Origin: Saprospiraceae bacterium
Lineage (GTDB): Bacteria; Bacteroidota; Bacteroidia; Chitinophagales; Saprospiraceae
Direction of reading: 5' to 3'
Length of the DNA: 56,187 nucleotides
NCBI GenBank assembly: GCA_020436835.1
Contig: JAGQWZ010000039.1
Span: 1-56,187 of the forward strand
The translations under genes were made by a program, and so were the position numbers. Positions 35,489 through 44,876 of the stretch are shown piece after piece. The notes below the pieces were generated by a model that was not told where the DNA came from, made no database searches, and saw only the letters and a program-made list of their open reading frames with translations. Positions within the stretch are counted from its first letter, which is position 1; each line of letters starts with the position of its first letter.

Positions 35489-38400
35489 ATGCCCGATTTC
35501 GTCCATTTACATTGCCACACGCAGTATTCCCTTTTGGATGGTGCTTCCCGCATCGAAACCATGATGGATAAGGCGGTTTCTGATGGTCATAAAGGAGTGG
35601 CGCTCACGGATCATGGCAACATGTATGGGGCCTTCAAATTTGTCAATGAGGCAAATAAGCGAAATCTCAAACCCATGGTGGGCTGCGAGTTTTACCTGGT
35701 GGAGGACCGGCACGTGAAAAGTTTCTCCCGTAAACTGGGGGAAAAGGATCGACGGTTTCATCAATTATTGCTGGCCAAAGATGAGATAGGGTATCGTAAT
35801 CTTTCTAAGCTTTGCTCCCTGGGATTCATTGAAGGCCTCTATGGTGAGTACCCCAGAATTGACAAAGAGTTACTACTTAAGTACCATGAGGGCCTGATTG
35901 CGACCAGTTGCTGTCTGGCCGCCGAAGTACCCTCTACTATACTCCGGGGTGATCTGGAAAAAGCCGAAGAGCTGGTCAAATGGTGGTTGGATGTTTTTGG
36001 AGAAGATTACTACATCGAACTGCAAAGACACCGGGGATTGGAAGATATTGATGGTTCGGGAAAGAGCCAGGAAGATATCAATCAGGTCCTTCTGGGTTTT
36101 GCCAAGAAATACAACATCAAAGTTATTGCGACCAATGATGCCCACTACGTTGAAGAGGAAGACTGGAAACCTCATGACATCTTACTCTGCATCAATACCG
36201 GTAGTAAGTTGGATAGTGAGCAAAGATTTAAATTCAGTAGCTCGGACTATTTCTTTAAGACGAAGAATCAGATGTCTGAGCTGTTTGCAGATGTGCCGCA
36301 AGCTCTGGATAATACGCTGGAAATCTTTGATAAGATCACACCATTGAATCTTCAGCGGGATGTTTTGCTGCCCGCATTTCCACTGCCGGCAGGATTCGAG
36401 ACTCAGGATGATTATTTACGGCATCTGACCTTTGCCGGTGCGGCAAAGCGCTATGGCACTGTGGATGCGAGGATTGAGGAACGTTTGAATTTCGAACTGC
36501 AGGTGATCCGTCAGAGTGGATACCCTGGATACTTCCTCATCGTCCAGGATCTTACCTCCACGGCACGGAAGATGGGAGTGAGTGTTGGACCAGGACGGGG
36601 GTCTGCCGCTGGATCAGCCGTAGCTTACTGCCTGGGAATTACCAATATTGATCCGATCAAATATGACCTTCTTTTCGAGCGCTTTCTTAACCCGGAGAGA
36701 ATTTCGATGCCTGATATTGATATCGATTTTGATGACGAAGGGCGGTCAAAAGTGATCGATTACGTGGTTGAAAAATACGGACGCAATCAGGTCGCCCAGA
36801 TCATCACTTACGGTTCGATGGCAGCTAAAATGTCTATCCGTGATGTAGGAAGAGTACTTGATCTGGAGCTTAAGGAAGTGGACCGTATTTCAAAATCCTT
36901 TCCTCAGCAACTCGGAGTCAGTTTGCGGCAGGTACTGCGAAACGGTGGTTTGGACAGATCATTTAGAGATTCGTTGAATTCGGATGATGTAGAAAGGGCT
37001 GAAAGAATCATTAGCATGTCCCGCCAGGACGATTTGGTAGGGTTGACCCTTCGTACAGCCAAAGAATTGGAAGGCAATATTCGGAATACGGGTCTTCATG
37101 CCTGTGGTGTAATAATCACTCCGGGTGACATCAGTGACTATGTTCCGGTGGCAACGGCCAAGGATGCTGATCTGCTGGTCACCCAATTTGACAATAGTGT
37201 GGTGGAGTCTGCAGGGTTGCTGAAAATGGATTTTTTAGGTCTCAAGACCCTGAGTATCATCAAAGATGCGGTTGAAATAGTGAAACAAAGGCACCAGGTC
37301 GAACTCGACATGGATTCTGTGCCCCTGGACGATGAAAAAACCTTCGAATTATTTCAACGGGGAGATACAGTGGCCATTTTCCAGTATGAATCACCGGGCA
37401 TGCAGAAACATCTTAAAAATCTGAAGCCCAACAAGTTTGAGGATTTAATTGCCATGAATGCGCTGTATCGGCCAGGGCCACTTCAATACATACCAAATTT
37501 TATCGCCCGGAAACACGGCAAAGAAACCATCACTTATGATGTACCGGAAATGGAGGAATTTCTGTCAGAAACCTATGGTATTACGGTCTATCAGGAACAG
37601 GTGATGCTGTTATCTCAAAAATTGGCAGGCTTTTCCAAAGGACAGGCAGATGCGCTTCGAAAAGGGATGGGAAAGAAGAAGAAAGAGATCATCGACGAGC
37701 TTTATCCCAAATTCATGGAGGGATGTCTGAAGAATGGTCACCCTAAGGAAGTTATTGACAAGGTGTGGAACGACTGGCAGGCTTTTGCCTCTTATGCATT
37801 TAACAAGTCTCATAGTACTTGCTATGCTTTTGTTGCTTTTCAAACGGCGTATTTAAAAGCCCATTATCCCGCCGAATTCATGGCCTCGGTACTTACCCAC
37901 AATAAAAATGACATCACCAAACTGAACTTTTTTCTCCGTGAATGTAAAGCGCTTTCGCTTGAGGTGCTTCTCCCGGATGTAAATGAGAGTGGCATCAACT
38001 TTACCGTAAATACGATGGGGCACATCCGCATCGGTCTATCGGCAATGAAGAACGTGGGCCAGGGAGCAGTTGAAGAACTCATTCGCGAGCGACAGGCCAA
38101 TGGGTCATTCTTGTCATTCCTTGATATGATGCGAAGATGCAATCTAAGGGTCCTGAATAAGAAAAACTTTGAAAGTATGATTATGGGAGGCGCCCTGGAT
38201 TGCTTTAGTGAGACCATCCGGGCTCAATATTTTGCACCCTCTGAAAAATATGAGACGTTTATCGAACATGGATTGAAATACGGAAATGGATATCAACAGC
38301 AGAAGGAGGAAAATGCAGTCAGCTTATTTGGAGGAACGGATGAGGTCTTAATTCCGGAACCGGCGATTCCCATTGCTGAACCCTGGTCCATGATGGATCA

Positions 38401-39019
38401 ACTAAACCGGGAGAAAGAGATCATTGGAATCTACGTCAGCGGACATCCTCTTGATTCCTATAAATTGGAATTGGACAATTATATCAACTGTGAGCTTATC
38501 CATTTCGACCGGGTGCAGGCACCTGGCCGGCAGCTCAAGGTGGCCGGCATCATCACTCAGGCTATGCATGGAGTGAACCAACGCGGTAATGGATATTGCC
38601 GATTCACCTTACAGGATTATAATGGATCGATCGAACTGTATCTGAGCAGTGACATGTATATGAGGTACCGTGGTCTAATCGAAGTGGGGCAGGTCATATA
38701 TATAGACGGTCTTTTCAAAAGTCGATATCAGTCTGATGAACTCTTTTTTGATCCTCAGTCGATCAGCCTGTTATCTACCTTGGGTGATGAGTTGACAAAA
38801 TCGATTACCCTTAAGATTCCACTTCACCAGATCACCCCGGAATTTGAGAAGACGCTGGATTCCCTTTGCCTGAATTATAAGGGCAGGCATCCACTTCGAA
38901 TGGTGGTATATCATGAAGAGTTGCAAATTCCCTTTTTGGCTGAAAAGAGAAAAGTGCAGGTGGATAGCAAGCTATTGAAAGAACTGGAGAAAATAGGAGT
39001 TCCTTATAAATTGAATTGA
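35489..39019 (+). CDS. dnaE: DNA polymerase III subunit alpha
   Basis: The replicative polymerase of 1176 aa. Domains in order: PHP (1 to ~280, beginning HLHCHTQYSLLDG), palm with GPGRGSAAGSAVAYCLGI and the catalytic aspartates in MPDIDIDFDDEGR (~408-412), fingers, helix-hairpin-helix region (about 800-900) and a C-terminal OB domain (~990-1070, LKVAGIITQAM). No exonuclease domain is fused, so proofreading needs a separate epsilon subunit. The start is set at ATG 35489, which gives the standard PHP N-terminus. The frame is open further upstream to a TTG at 35339, but those 50 extra codons encode nothing related. Confidence 0.97.
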   Translation: MPDFVHLHCHTQYSLLDGASRIETMMDKAVSDGHKGVALTDHGNMYGAFKFVNEANKRNLKPMVGCEFYLVEDRHVKSFSRKLGEKDRRFHQLLLAKDEIGYRNLSKLCSLGFIEGLYGEYPRIDKELLLKYHEGLIATSCCLAAEVPSTILRGDLEKAEELVKWWLDVFGEDYYIELQRHRGLEDIDGSGKSQEDINQVLLGFAKKYNIKVIATNDAHYVEEEDWKPHDILLCINTGSKLDSEQRFKFSSSDYFFKTKNQMSELFADVPQALDNTLEIFDKITPLNLQRDVLLPAFPLPAGFETQDDYLRHLTFAGAAKRYGTVDARIEERLNFELQVIRQSGYPGYFLIVQDLTSTARKMGVSVGPGRGSAAGSAVAYCLGITNIDPIKYDLLFERFLNPERISMPDIDIDFDDEGRSKVIDYVVEKYGRNQVAQIITYGSMAAKMSIRDVGRVLDLELKEVDRISKSFPQQLGVSLRQVLRNGGLDRSFRDSLNSDDVERAERIISMSRQDDLVGLTLRTAKELEGNIRNTGLHACGVIITPGDISDYVPVATAKDADLLVTQFDNSVVESAGLLKMDFLGLKTLSIIKDAVEIVKQRHQVELDMDSVPLDDEKTFELFQRGDTVAIFQYESPGMQKHLKNLKPNKFEDLIAMNALYRPGPLQYIPNFIARKHGKETITYDVPEMEEFLSETYGITVYQEQVMLLSQKLAGFSKGQADALRKGMGKKKKEIIDELYPKFMEGCLKNGHPKEVIDKVWNDWQAFASYAFNKSHSTCYAFVAFQTAYLKAHYPAEFMASVLTHNKNDITKLNFFLRECKALSLEVLLPDVNESGINFTVNTMGHIRIGLSAMKNVGQGAVEELIRERQANGSFLSFLDMMRRCNLRVLNKKNFESMIMGGALDCFSETIRAQYFAPSEKYETFIEHGLKYGNGYQQQKEENAVSLFGGTDEVLIPEPAIPIAEPWSMMDQLNREKEIIGIYVSGHPLDSYKLELDNYINCELIHFDRVQAPGRQLKVAGIITQAMHGVNQRGNGYCRFTLQDYNGSIELYLSSDMYMRYRGLIEVGQVIYIDGLFKSRYQSDELFFDPQSISLLSTLGDELTKSITLKIPLHQITPEFEKTLDSLCLNYKGRHPLRMVVYHEELQIPFLAEKRKVQVDSKLLKELEKIGVPYKLN

Positions 39020-39102
39020 CTCTTGTCCCTGTTCAGGAAATTTCTTGCTTAGATACCAAATAGTTGTATCCATCTCGCGTTACCTTTTTATAAGGTCGTT
39101 GT

Positions 39103-39585
39103 ATGCACGAAAAGATTCTTATCCTATTTCTATGTCTGTGCTTTCCATTTCTTACGTTGGCACAACAATCTCAAATTCCAATTTTGAGATTTGAAGGAGT
39201 ACAACCTTTTCTGGAAAAAGAAAATGATACGACCTACCTGATCAATTTCTGGGCAACCTGGTGTAAACCCTGTGTCGAAGAATTACCTTTTATTGAGCAG
39301 ATCCATTCGGACGACTTTGATGATCCGGTGCAAGTCATTTTAATAAGCCTTGATTTTCGAAATCAGCTTGAATCGAAGCTTATCCCCTTTATTGAAGAAC
39401 ACCAGATAAAATCCAAAGTAGTGGTACTGGATGATCCGGATGCCAATGCCTGGATCGATAAGGTGGATCCAAGGTGGTCGGGTGCTTTGCCGGCATCAAT
39501 AATTTATAAAGGCAATAAGAGAGAATTTTATCCGGAAGGATTTACAGATTATAAATCCCTAAGAAAAATTATTAGTAGTTTTTAA
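39103..39585 (+). CDS. TlpA/ResA-like thioredoxin-fold protein
   Basis: A 160-aa exported thioredoxin-fold protein. A signal peptide (1-20, ending LTLAQ) is followed by a thioredoxin domain with the redox motif WCKPC (Cys54, Cys57) in FWATWCKPCVEELPF and a cis-Pro region at GALPAS. Likely a periplasmic disulfide reductase or a thiol-linked partner of cytochrome maturation or oxidative defence. It is 20 bp upstream of a second thioredoxin-fold gene, so they form an operon. Confidence 0.88.
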   Translation: MHEKILILFLCLCFPFLTLAQQSQIPILRFEGVQPFLEKENDTTYLINFWATWCKPCVEELPFIEQIHSDDFDDPVQVILISLDFRNQLESKLIPFIEEHQIKSKVVVLDDPDANAWIDKVDPRWSGALPASIIYKGNKREFYPEGFTDYKSLRKIISSF

Positions 39586-39605
39586 TAATCAGAAAATTAG
39601 CAATT

Positions 39606-40223
39606 ATGAAAAAGTTGTTTTTACTCATCACCGTATTATCGGGAGCGCTACTGATCATGTCCATGCGCTTGGCAGATAACAAGCCTTATGAAATCGGGGA
39701 CAAAGTTGAAAATTTCAAACTGAAGAATGTAGATGAAACGTGGGTCAGTCTGGATGAATATATGGGAGATCAGGGAGCCATTATCATTTTCACCTGCAAT
39801 ACCTGCCCATACGCTCAACTTTACGAAGACCGGATCATTGATTTGCATTCCAAATTTTCGGAAAAAGGTTTTCCCGTTTTGGCGGTAAATCCCAACGATG
39901 CAGCACAGAAGCCTGGGGATAGTTTTGAAAAGATGCAGGCAAGGTCGAACGAGAAAGAATTTCCTTTTCCTTATGTATTTGACGCTGACCAGAAAGTCTA
40001 TCCTAAATTCGGAGCAACCAATACACCCCATGTTTTTTTAATCGATGCCGATATGCAGCTACGTTATATAGGAGCAATTGATGATAACGCTCAGAATCCG
40101 GAAGCAGTAAAAACGAAATATGTAGAAGATGCTATCGATGCTTTGATGACCGGGAAAGATCCTGTGCCTGCTCGTACAAAAGCTATTGGGTGTGGAATAA
40201 AAGCCAAAAAATCAATGGGCTAG
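39606..40223 (+). CDS. Redoxin / thioredoxin-like protein with CxxC
   Basis: A 205-aa exported protein of the AhpC/TSA-redoxin type (Prx-like family). A signal-like N-terminus (1-23) is followed by the domain with TCNTCPYAQ (Cys64, Cys67) at the active site, VNPNDA and the cis-Pro motif NTPHVFLID. The C-terminal GCGIK adds a further conserved cysteine near residue 197. Probably reduces or senses periplasmic thiols together with the TlpA-like protein encoded 20 bp upstream. A strong terminator follows at 40254. Confidence 0.88.
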   Translation: MKKLFLLITVLSGALLIMSMRLADNKPYEIGDKVENFKLKNVDETWVSLDEYMGDQGAIIIFTCNTCPYAQLYEDRIIDLHSKFSEKGFPVLAVNPNDAAQKPGDSFEKMQARSNEKEFPFPYVFDADQKVYPKFGATNTPHVFLIDADMQLRYIGAIDDNAQNPEAVKTKYVEDAIDALMTGKDPVPARTKAIGCGIKAKKSMG

Positions 40224-40253
40224 GGAAGACTCTGCAATAAGTCGTAAAATATG

Positions 40254-40288
40254 AAAAGGGGTATTGTTTTTACAAATACCCCTTTTTT
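40254..40288. terminator. Bidirectional terminator between convergent genes
   Basis: AAAAGGGGTATT (40254-40265) pairs perfectly with AATACCCCTTTT (40275-40286), with T-runs on both strands. It ends the redoxin operon (+) and the lipoprotein gene (-). Confidence 0.9.
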
Positions 40289-40295
40289 GCATTTT

Positions 40296-40826
40296 TTAAA
40301 TTGTAATTTCTGTCATGAGTGACATCAGGTCCGAATGAGTACTTGCCAGCTTGCCCTTTAGTGATTCCAGACTTTCTTTAAATTGACCTAAATCTTCATC
40401 CGCTTCACTAACAAAGTCAGTGATCTCATTTACCTCACTTAATGTATTTTCGGTAAACGATTGGGTAGCAGGAAGTTCTTTGAGGATCATCACCTGATCA
40501 GATTTAGCATTGTAGTCTTCCATCAATTTGCCAAATTCATTTGTAAGGGTAGACAAATCTGCACCAACTTCCATGAAGTTGTTTTTTGCAGTTATGATAT
40601 TGGATTGTTCTTCTTCGGAAAGTGCATTAAATGCAACAGAATCGATAGCAACTGATGCAATTTTTTCTGTATAGTCTGCATTAGCGAAATTTAATATTTC
40701 TGAAAACCCATTCGCATTTGCGGTTAGACTTTCCCAACTTGAAGCCAATTCATTTACAGCAGCTGTTTCCTTTTCAAAAGATTTACAGGAAGCAAAAATG
40801 ACCAAAAACAAAAAGATGTTTTTCAT
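40296..40826 (-). CDS. Helical lipoprotein, function unknown
   Basis: A 176-aa protein with a lipoprotein signal (MKNIFLFLVIFASC, Cys14 the anchor). The rest is almost wholly helical and acidic, with heptad-like patterns across about 30-175 suggesting a long coiled coil or helical bundle. No catalytic motif or family recognised. It has its own -7 element at 40852 and a bidirectional terminator at its end, so it is monocistronic. Confidence 0.75.
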   Translation of the reverse strand: MKNIFLFLVIFASCKSFEKETAAVNELASSWESLTANANGFSEILNFANADYTEKIASVAIDSVAFNALSEEEQSNIITAKNNFMEVGADLSTLTNEFGKLMEDYNAKSDQVMILKELPATQSFTENTLSEVNEITDFVSEADEDLGQFKESLESLKGKLASTHSDLMSLMTEITI

Positions 40827-40851
40827 AGAACTGAACGTATTTAATTTAGTG

Positions 40852-40859
40852 CAAAATTA
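40852..40859 (-). promoter_or_regulatory. -7 element for the helical lipoprotein gene (TAATTTTG)
   Basis: The minus strand reads TAATTTTG, a perfect TAnnTTTG match, 25 bp before the ATG at 40826. Confidence 0.5.
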
Positions 40860-41027
40860 GATACGGAGTATATGCCTCGTATGCTTTTTTCTAAAATTAT
40901 TTTTTTGACAGACAATTCTTAAATGTACGTTGCTAAGTTGAACTTAGAATATAATGTCTTTAAGTCTCCGGGGATACAATGCCCGAGCACATTACATAAA
41001 AATTTCATTAAATCTTGACGTTGATTC

Positions 41028-41795
41028 TTAGATGTTCTTCTTCGGAGAGCCTAGACCGGTTTTTATTTTTTGTATTTCAACTAAATCACTCTCCCATTTG
41101 GTATCTATGGCCCTTCCATTGACAAAAGTCAGTCCGATCGGATCCTGGACGGCAAGAGCCTGAACCTTTTTGGCTGAGGCATGTATTTCAAGGGATCCAG
41201 TGAATGCAAGTATTTCCGGGGCATTATTGGCATTAACGCCTGCTCCGGGCATGATCGACAGGTGAGAATCCGAGGTGTGTTCTACCATTTTTTTCAACAT
41301 ATGTCTTCCTTCCCAGGCACTCCTGGCTGCTCCGGAGGATAGGACACGATCGAACTCTAATTGCATTAAAGTATCCAGCGCCCGGAAAATGTCACCACAA
41401 ACATCGATAGCCCGATGGAAGGTGAGATCAAGTGACCCGGCTACGTCTCTGATTGCTCTCATTTTCTCCGGGTCGATCGTGCCATCTTTTTTTAGACATC
41501 CTACGACAACACCGTGTACTTTTAGTTCACGACAAGCCTTCACCGTTTGCATAATCGTAGCGAATTCATACTTGTCATAGATAAAATTTCCCAGACGAGG
41601 CCGTACCAGGACGTGTACCGGAAGAGATGTAGCATCAGCCACCGTTTGCATCAAGCCCATATCAGGAGTCAGCCCACCTGTTTGTAAGGCGGTACATAAT
41701 TCGATCCGGTCTGCCCCACCTCTTTCAGCAGTCAACGCTGACTGATAGGATTGCACTGCGATTTCTAAAATATTTTCTGTTGTCGGCAATTTCAT
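41028..41795 (-). CDS. cutC: CutC family protein
   Basis: A 255-aa TIM-barrel protein of the CutC family, historically linked to copper homeostasis but of uncertain biochemical role. Family hallmarks: EIAVQSYQSALTAERGGADRIELC and the following GGLTPD near the N-terminus, VHVLVRPRLGNFIY, DLTFHRAIDVC, VLSSGAARSAWEG and IMPGAGVNANNAPEIL. No signal peptide, so cytoplasmic. Its start lies 11 bp from the divergent lipoprotein gene start, so its promoter must lie inside that gene. Confidence 0.93.
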   Translation of the reverse strand: MKLPTTENILEIAVQSYQSALTAERGGADRIELCTALQTGGLTPDMGLMQTVADATSLPVHVLVRPRLGNFIYDKYEFATIMQTVKACRELKVHGVVVGCLKKDGTIDPEKMRAIRDVAGSLDLTFHRAIDVCGDIFRALDTLMQLEFDRVLSSGAARSAWEGRHMLKKMVEHTSDSHLSIMPGAGVNANNAPEILAFTGSLEIHASAKKVQALAVQDPIGLTFVNGRAIDTKWESDLVEIQKIKTGLGSPKKNI

Positions 41796-41806
41796 ATCTT
41801 TCTCCC

Positions 41807-42301
41807 ATGAAATGGGCTAATCTAACTAAAAGTCTATGTTTGATTCTGTTTTGTGCGCTTATTGCATGCCAGACAGGCCAGACCGATCTGCAATTACAGG
41901 AAAGGGATTTGTTGGAATATGGGATTCCCATTACCATCGAGGTGCCTGATAGTGCAGAGATTAAGTCAATGGACTGGGGAATTCAGAAAGACATTTCAAT
42001 TAGTGGAGTTACAGGTTACAGTCTTCAGATTTTTAGCTCGAAAGCCAGTACCCACAACCTCTCCGTGGCGATCCGTGATTTGAAGCAGACCGTAGAAGAT
42101 GGTGTCTATTTCTCCCAATTTACCCTGGAAGAAGAGGATGGATTTATCTTTGAGATGATGATTGATACCGTCGTTAACTATGATTTCCGGCACTTGAAAA
42201 TCCAGGGAGACAATGAGTATCTTTTTCAAGCGGGCATGTCGGATTCATTTACGCGGGAACAGATAGAAATGCTTTACAATATAGCCAAGAAGGCACGCTA
42301 A
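41807..42301 (+). CDS. Lipoprotein, function unknown
   Basis: A 164-aa protein with a lipoprotein signal peptide (LILFCALIAC, Cys at about 22). The mature part is a single soluble domain of beta strands and a C-terminal helix, beginning with YGIPITIEVPDSAEIKSMD and including an odd MIDTVVNYDFRHLKIQG. No family named. The start is taken at ATG 41807; an upstream in-frame TTG lies within the cutC coding region and would spoil the signal peptide. Divergent from cutC with an 11-bp gap. Confidence 0.75.
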   Translation: MKWANLTKSLCLILFCALIACQTGQTDLQLQERDLLEYGIPITIEVPDSAEIKSMDWGIQKDISISGVTGYSLQIFSSKASTHNLSVAIRDLKQTVEDGVYFSQFTLEEEDGFIFEMMIDTVVNYDFRHLKIQGDNEYLFQAGMSDSFTREQIEMLYNIAKKAR

Positions 42302-42444
42302 CTACCTGAATGATCCGGAAGAAAACCTGAATCTTCGTGGCCCCGGTACGAACGTCCGAACATTCTTATCTTTATGGATGTTTACACTCTACCAGGTGAA
42401 AGGTCTGGTATATTTCAGTTAATCAACTAAAACTAACATAAGAC

Positions 42445-43053
42445 ATGGCTTTTACACTTCCTGATTTACCTTATGCAAAAGATGCATTAGAACCTCATAT
42501 TGATGCAAGAACCATGGAGATCCACCATGACAAGCATCACGCCGGATACACGAGCAATTTGAATGCTGCCATCGAAGGTACTCCTTTAGCAAATCAAACT
42601 ATTGAAGAAATCCTGGCTGGAGTATCCGGTCATGGCGCTGCGGTGCAAAACAATGGAGGAGGCTTTTACAACCATAGTCTCTTTTGGCAAATTATGTCAC
42701 CGGACGGTGGTGGTGAGCCCAGTGGTGACCTTGCAGACGAGATTAATCGAAAATTCGGCTCCTTCGCAGAATTCAAAGATGCATTCTCACGAGCAGCAAA
42801 AACACAGTTTGGTTCTGGTTGGGCCTGGTTACTGGTTGATAAATCAGGCCAACTGGCAGTGACAAATACCCCTAATCAGGACAACCCATTAATGGATATC
42901 TGCAATGTAAAGGGTACTCCGATCCTTGGTATTGATGTGTGGGAGCACGCATACTATTTGAATTATCAAAATCGTCGTCCGGATTACGTCGAAGCATTTT
43001 TCAACGTAATCAACTGGAATGAAGTAACACGCAGATTTAAAGCAGCCAAGTAA
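42445..43053 (+). CDS. sodA: Superoxide dismutase, Mn-type
   Basis: Disproportionates superoxide; 202 aa. The four metal ligands are visible: His27 (EIHHDKHH), His77 (FYNHSLFW), Asp164 and His168 (DVWEHAYY). The residues that usually separate the metal types favour manganese: [10 protein letters not shown] and the Gln in NQDNPLM are the Mn-SOD forms (Fe-SOD has AAQ...NH and NAGTPL). No signal peptide. Monocistronic, with a strong terminator after it at 43087. Confidence 0.95.
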   Translation: MAFTLPDLPYAKDALEPHIDARTMEIHHDKHHAGYTSNLNAAIEGTPLANQTIEEILAGVSGHGAAVQNNGGGFYNHSLFWQIMSPDGGGEPSGDLADEINRKFGSFAEFKDAFSRAAKTQFGSGWAWLLVDKSGQLAVTNTPNQDNPLMDICNVKGTPILGIDVWEHAYYLNYQNRRPDYVEAFFNVINWNEVTRRFKAAK

Positions 43054-43086
43054 GACAGATTATAATCAACTTGGTCATAAGATTCG

Positions 43087-43113
43087 AAAGGGAGATTTGA
43101 TCTCCCTTTTTTT
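43087..43113 (+). terminator. Rho-independent terminator of sodA
   Basis: AAAGGGAGAT (43087-43096) pairs perfectly with ATCTCCCTTT (43100-43109) around a 3-nt loop, followed by further Ts. Confidence 0.9.
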
Positions 43114-43224
43114 GTTCCATAATATTCGTATCTATATACAAATTACCGGTGACAACCGTATCCTTCGACCTTGGGAAACCAATTAAGCGTCCTACCGGTT
43201 GGAAAATCAGAAAAACCTGCGTCG

Positions 43225-43629
43225 ATGTATCAACAGAATAGCAATAGATTCAAGAGAAAAGCCCGGCTTCGCGTCCTGGCGAAAAGAAGATTCTTTATCC
43301 ATCTTGGTATTTTTGGCATAGTTTCACTATTTCTCTTTACTATTAATATCCTTACCGGCAGTACGCTTTGGTTTTATTGGCCGGTGATATCCTGGGGGCT
43401 GGCGGTAGCAATTCATTATCTGGTTACTTTCGGAGTGCCCGGCACCGACATTCTGTCGAAGGAGTGGGAAGAACGTGAGTATGAAAAAGAGATGTATATC
43501 CTGGAAAGAAAGGATGCCATGGCCAAGAACAAATTATCCGAAAAGACAGAAAATCCGGAGCAACCGGATGAACTCGAACTTAGGGAACCGGTAAAAATGA
43601 AGAAGGACTGGGATCAGGATCTGGTATGA
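43225..43629 (+). CDS. 2TM-domain protein
   Basis: A 134-aa protein of the 2TM type: a basic N-terminal tail (FKRKARLRVLAKRR), two membrane helices (about 25-45 and 51-71; FFIHLGIFGIVSLFLFTIN and FYWPVISWGLAVAIHYLVTFG), then a long charged cytoplasmic coiled-coil tail. Such domains often accompany histidine kinases or LytTR regulators in Bacteroidota, but none is next to it. The start is placed at ATG 43225; the frame extends upstream to a TTG at 43171 but that adds unrelated sequence. Confidence 0.78.
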   Translation: MYQQNSNRFKRKARLRVLAKRRFFIHLGIFGIVSLFLFTINILTGSTLWFYWPVISWGLAVAIHYLVTFGVPGTDILSKEWEEREYEKEMYILERKDAMAKNKLSEKTENPEQPDELELREPVKMKKDWDQDLV

Positions 43630-43633
43630 CTTC

Positions 43634-44470
43634 TTAAAAGATGATACGTTCCTTATGTGTGTATATGTTGAAACGGTCGCTTTTAAGAAAACCAATCAAA
43701 GTCATATCATTCTCGTCGGCCAGCTCAATCGCCAGTGAACTGGTAGCTCCCACCGCTGCGATTAAAGGGATGCCTGCCATCAGTGCTTTTTGCACCAATT
43801 CAAAACTGGCCCGGGCGCTGACTAAAATAGCCATGTTTTTCAGAGGAAAGTCAAAATGATGAAGCGCAAATCCGATTACTTTGTCTACGGCATTATGTCG
43901 TCCAATATCTTCCTGGATGGCATAGACCTGTCGTTCTGAAACCAGAGCGGCAGCATGAATTCCGCCGGTACTGGGAAATACCCGTTGGTTACCGGATAAA
44001 AGATCCGTCCAGCTCAAGATATGTTCTTTGCGAAAAGAAGGTTTCTCCCTGTCCAGCCGGAAAGGAATGGTCATTCTGATATCATCCAACTGGTTCTTTC
44101 CACAGATGCCGCAACTTGAATTGACATAAGTATTTCTCTCCTGATGGATTAAATCCACCTTAAGATTTTCTGCCAGTTCGATCAGAATTTCCCCCTCCCG
44201 CAAGACCCGGATCTGCACGATATCCTCTTTCTTGTGAATAATATTCTCGGTATAAAGATAGCCGGCCGTCAGAAAAGCATCCTGTCCCGGAGTACGCATC
44301 GTCATCGCAAGGCGAGTAACTCTACGTTGCTCTCTGGGGCCATATCTCAACACTATTTGTAGCGGTGACTCCAGTGTGATGAGGTCCGGTATCTGATGGA
44401 CAGCGTCATGCTCATACCGGGTCATCGAAAACGTCTTAATCCCCGGCTCCTGGTCATCCATGAGACTCAC
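43634..44470 (-). CDS. fdhD: Formate dehydrogenase accessory sulfurtransferase FdhD
   Basis: Transfers sulfur from a cysteine desulfurase to the Mo-bisPGD cofactor of formate dehydrogenase, which is needed for its activity. At 278 aa it is a standard FdhD. The sulfur-carrying CxxC is Cys120-Gly-Ile-Cys123 in SSCGICGK; STGGIHAAAL and SARASFELVQKALMAG are further family motifs. No formate dehydrogenase is in the window. The start at 44470 overlaps the DUF7009-like gene by 17 bp; the alternative ATG at 44461 would still overlap. Confidence 0.93.
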   Translation of the reverse strand: MSLMDDQEPGIKTFSMTRYEHDAVHQIPDLITLESPLQIVLRYGPREQRRVTRLAMTMRTPGQDAFLTAGYLYTENIIHKKEDIVQIRVLREGEILIELAENLKVDLIHQERNTYVNSSCGICGKNQLDDIRMTIPFRLDREKPSFRKEHILSWTDLLSGNQRVFPSTGGIHAAALVSERQVYAIQEDIGRHNAVDKVIGFALHHFDFPLKNMAILVSARASFELVQKALMAGIPLIAAVGATSSLAIELADENDMTLIGFLKSDRFNIYTHKERIIF

Positions 44471-44828
44471 TTGGATTGGGAAATAAGCTGGTTTCGTCTT
44501 CCCCCGGGCGATCAGTCAGGCACTTGAAATCTTTTTCTATAGTAAACACTAGCTGTTCCCCGTTGTCCAGGCTGATCTGCCATGAATACCCGACCTGATC
44601 ATTTTCATGCCAACCGGCTAATTGGGACTTTGGCAGACCCGCTTCTATAACATTATTTATAATGGAGATCTCCGCCTGGTCCAGTTCTCTTACCCTTATC
44701 AGGGTCTTTAGCGCCCGGAGAGAAGGAAACATGGTCTGAGACGAAATCTCACCGCTCTGTATCAGTTGATCCACTTCCGGCATGGAGAGTCTTATCCGGA
44801 TTGAATTGTCTTTCAGCCTTAATTTCAT
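44454..44828 (-). CDS. DUF7009-like protein linked to fdhD
   Basis: A 124-aa cytoplasmic protein beginning MKLRLKDNSIRIRLSMPEVD and ending IEKDFKCLTDRPGEDETSLF, the recognisable ends of the DUF7009 family, which is often encoded next to fdhD or formate dehydrogenase in Bacteroidota. Function unknown; a role in formate dehydrogenase cofactor assembly is inferred from context. The start is placed at 44828: the frame reaches further to 44960, but that part lies inside the divergent fumC gene and does not fit the family. First gene of the operon with fdhD. Confidence 0.82.
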   Translation of the reverse strand: MKLRLKDNSIRIRLSMPEVDQLIQSGEISSQTMFPSLRALKTLIRVRELDQAEISIINNVIEAGLPKSQLAGWHENDQVGYSWQISLDNGEQLVFTIEKDFKCLTDRPGEDETSLFPNPSESHG

Positions 44829-44840
44829 CTTGAATAATGG

Positions 44841-44848
44841 TACTTTTG
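44841..44848 (+). promoter_or_regulatory. -7 element for fumC (TACTTTTG)
   Basis: A perfect TAnnTTTG match, 28 bp before the fumC ATG at 44877. Confidence 0.55.
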
Positions 44849-44876
44849 CTCTACAAGTTAATCGTAAAATTGACCA

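Noticed and set aside
40933..40947. Palindrome CTAAGT-TGA-ACTTAG, sharing CTAAGTTGAAC with the conserved block of the 51.6-53 kb modules
   Set aside because: An 11-base match without the rest of the block is plausibly chance; no T-run or flanking similarity supports a function.
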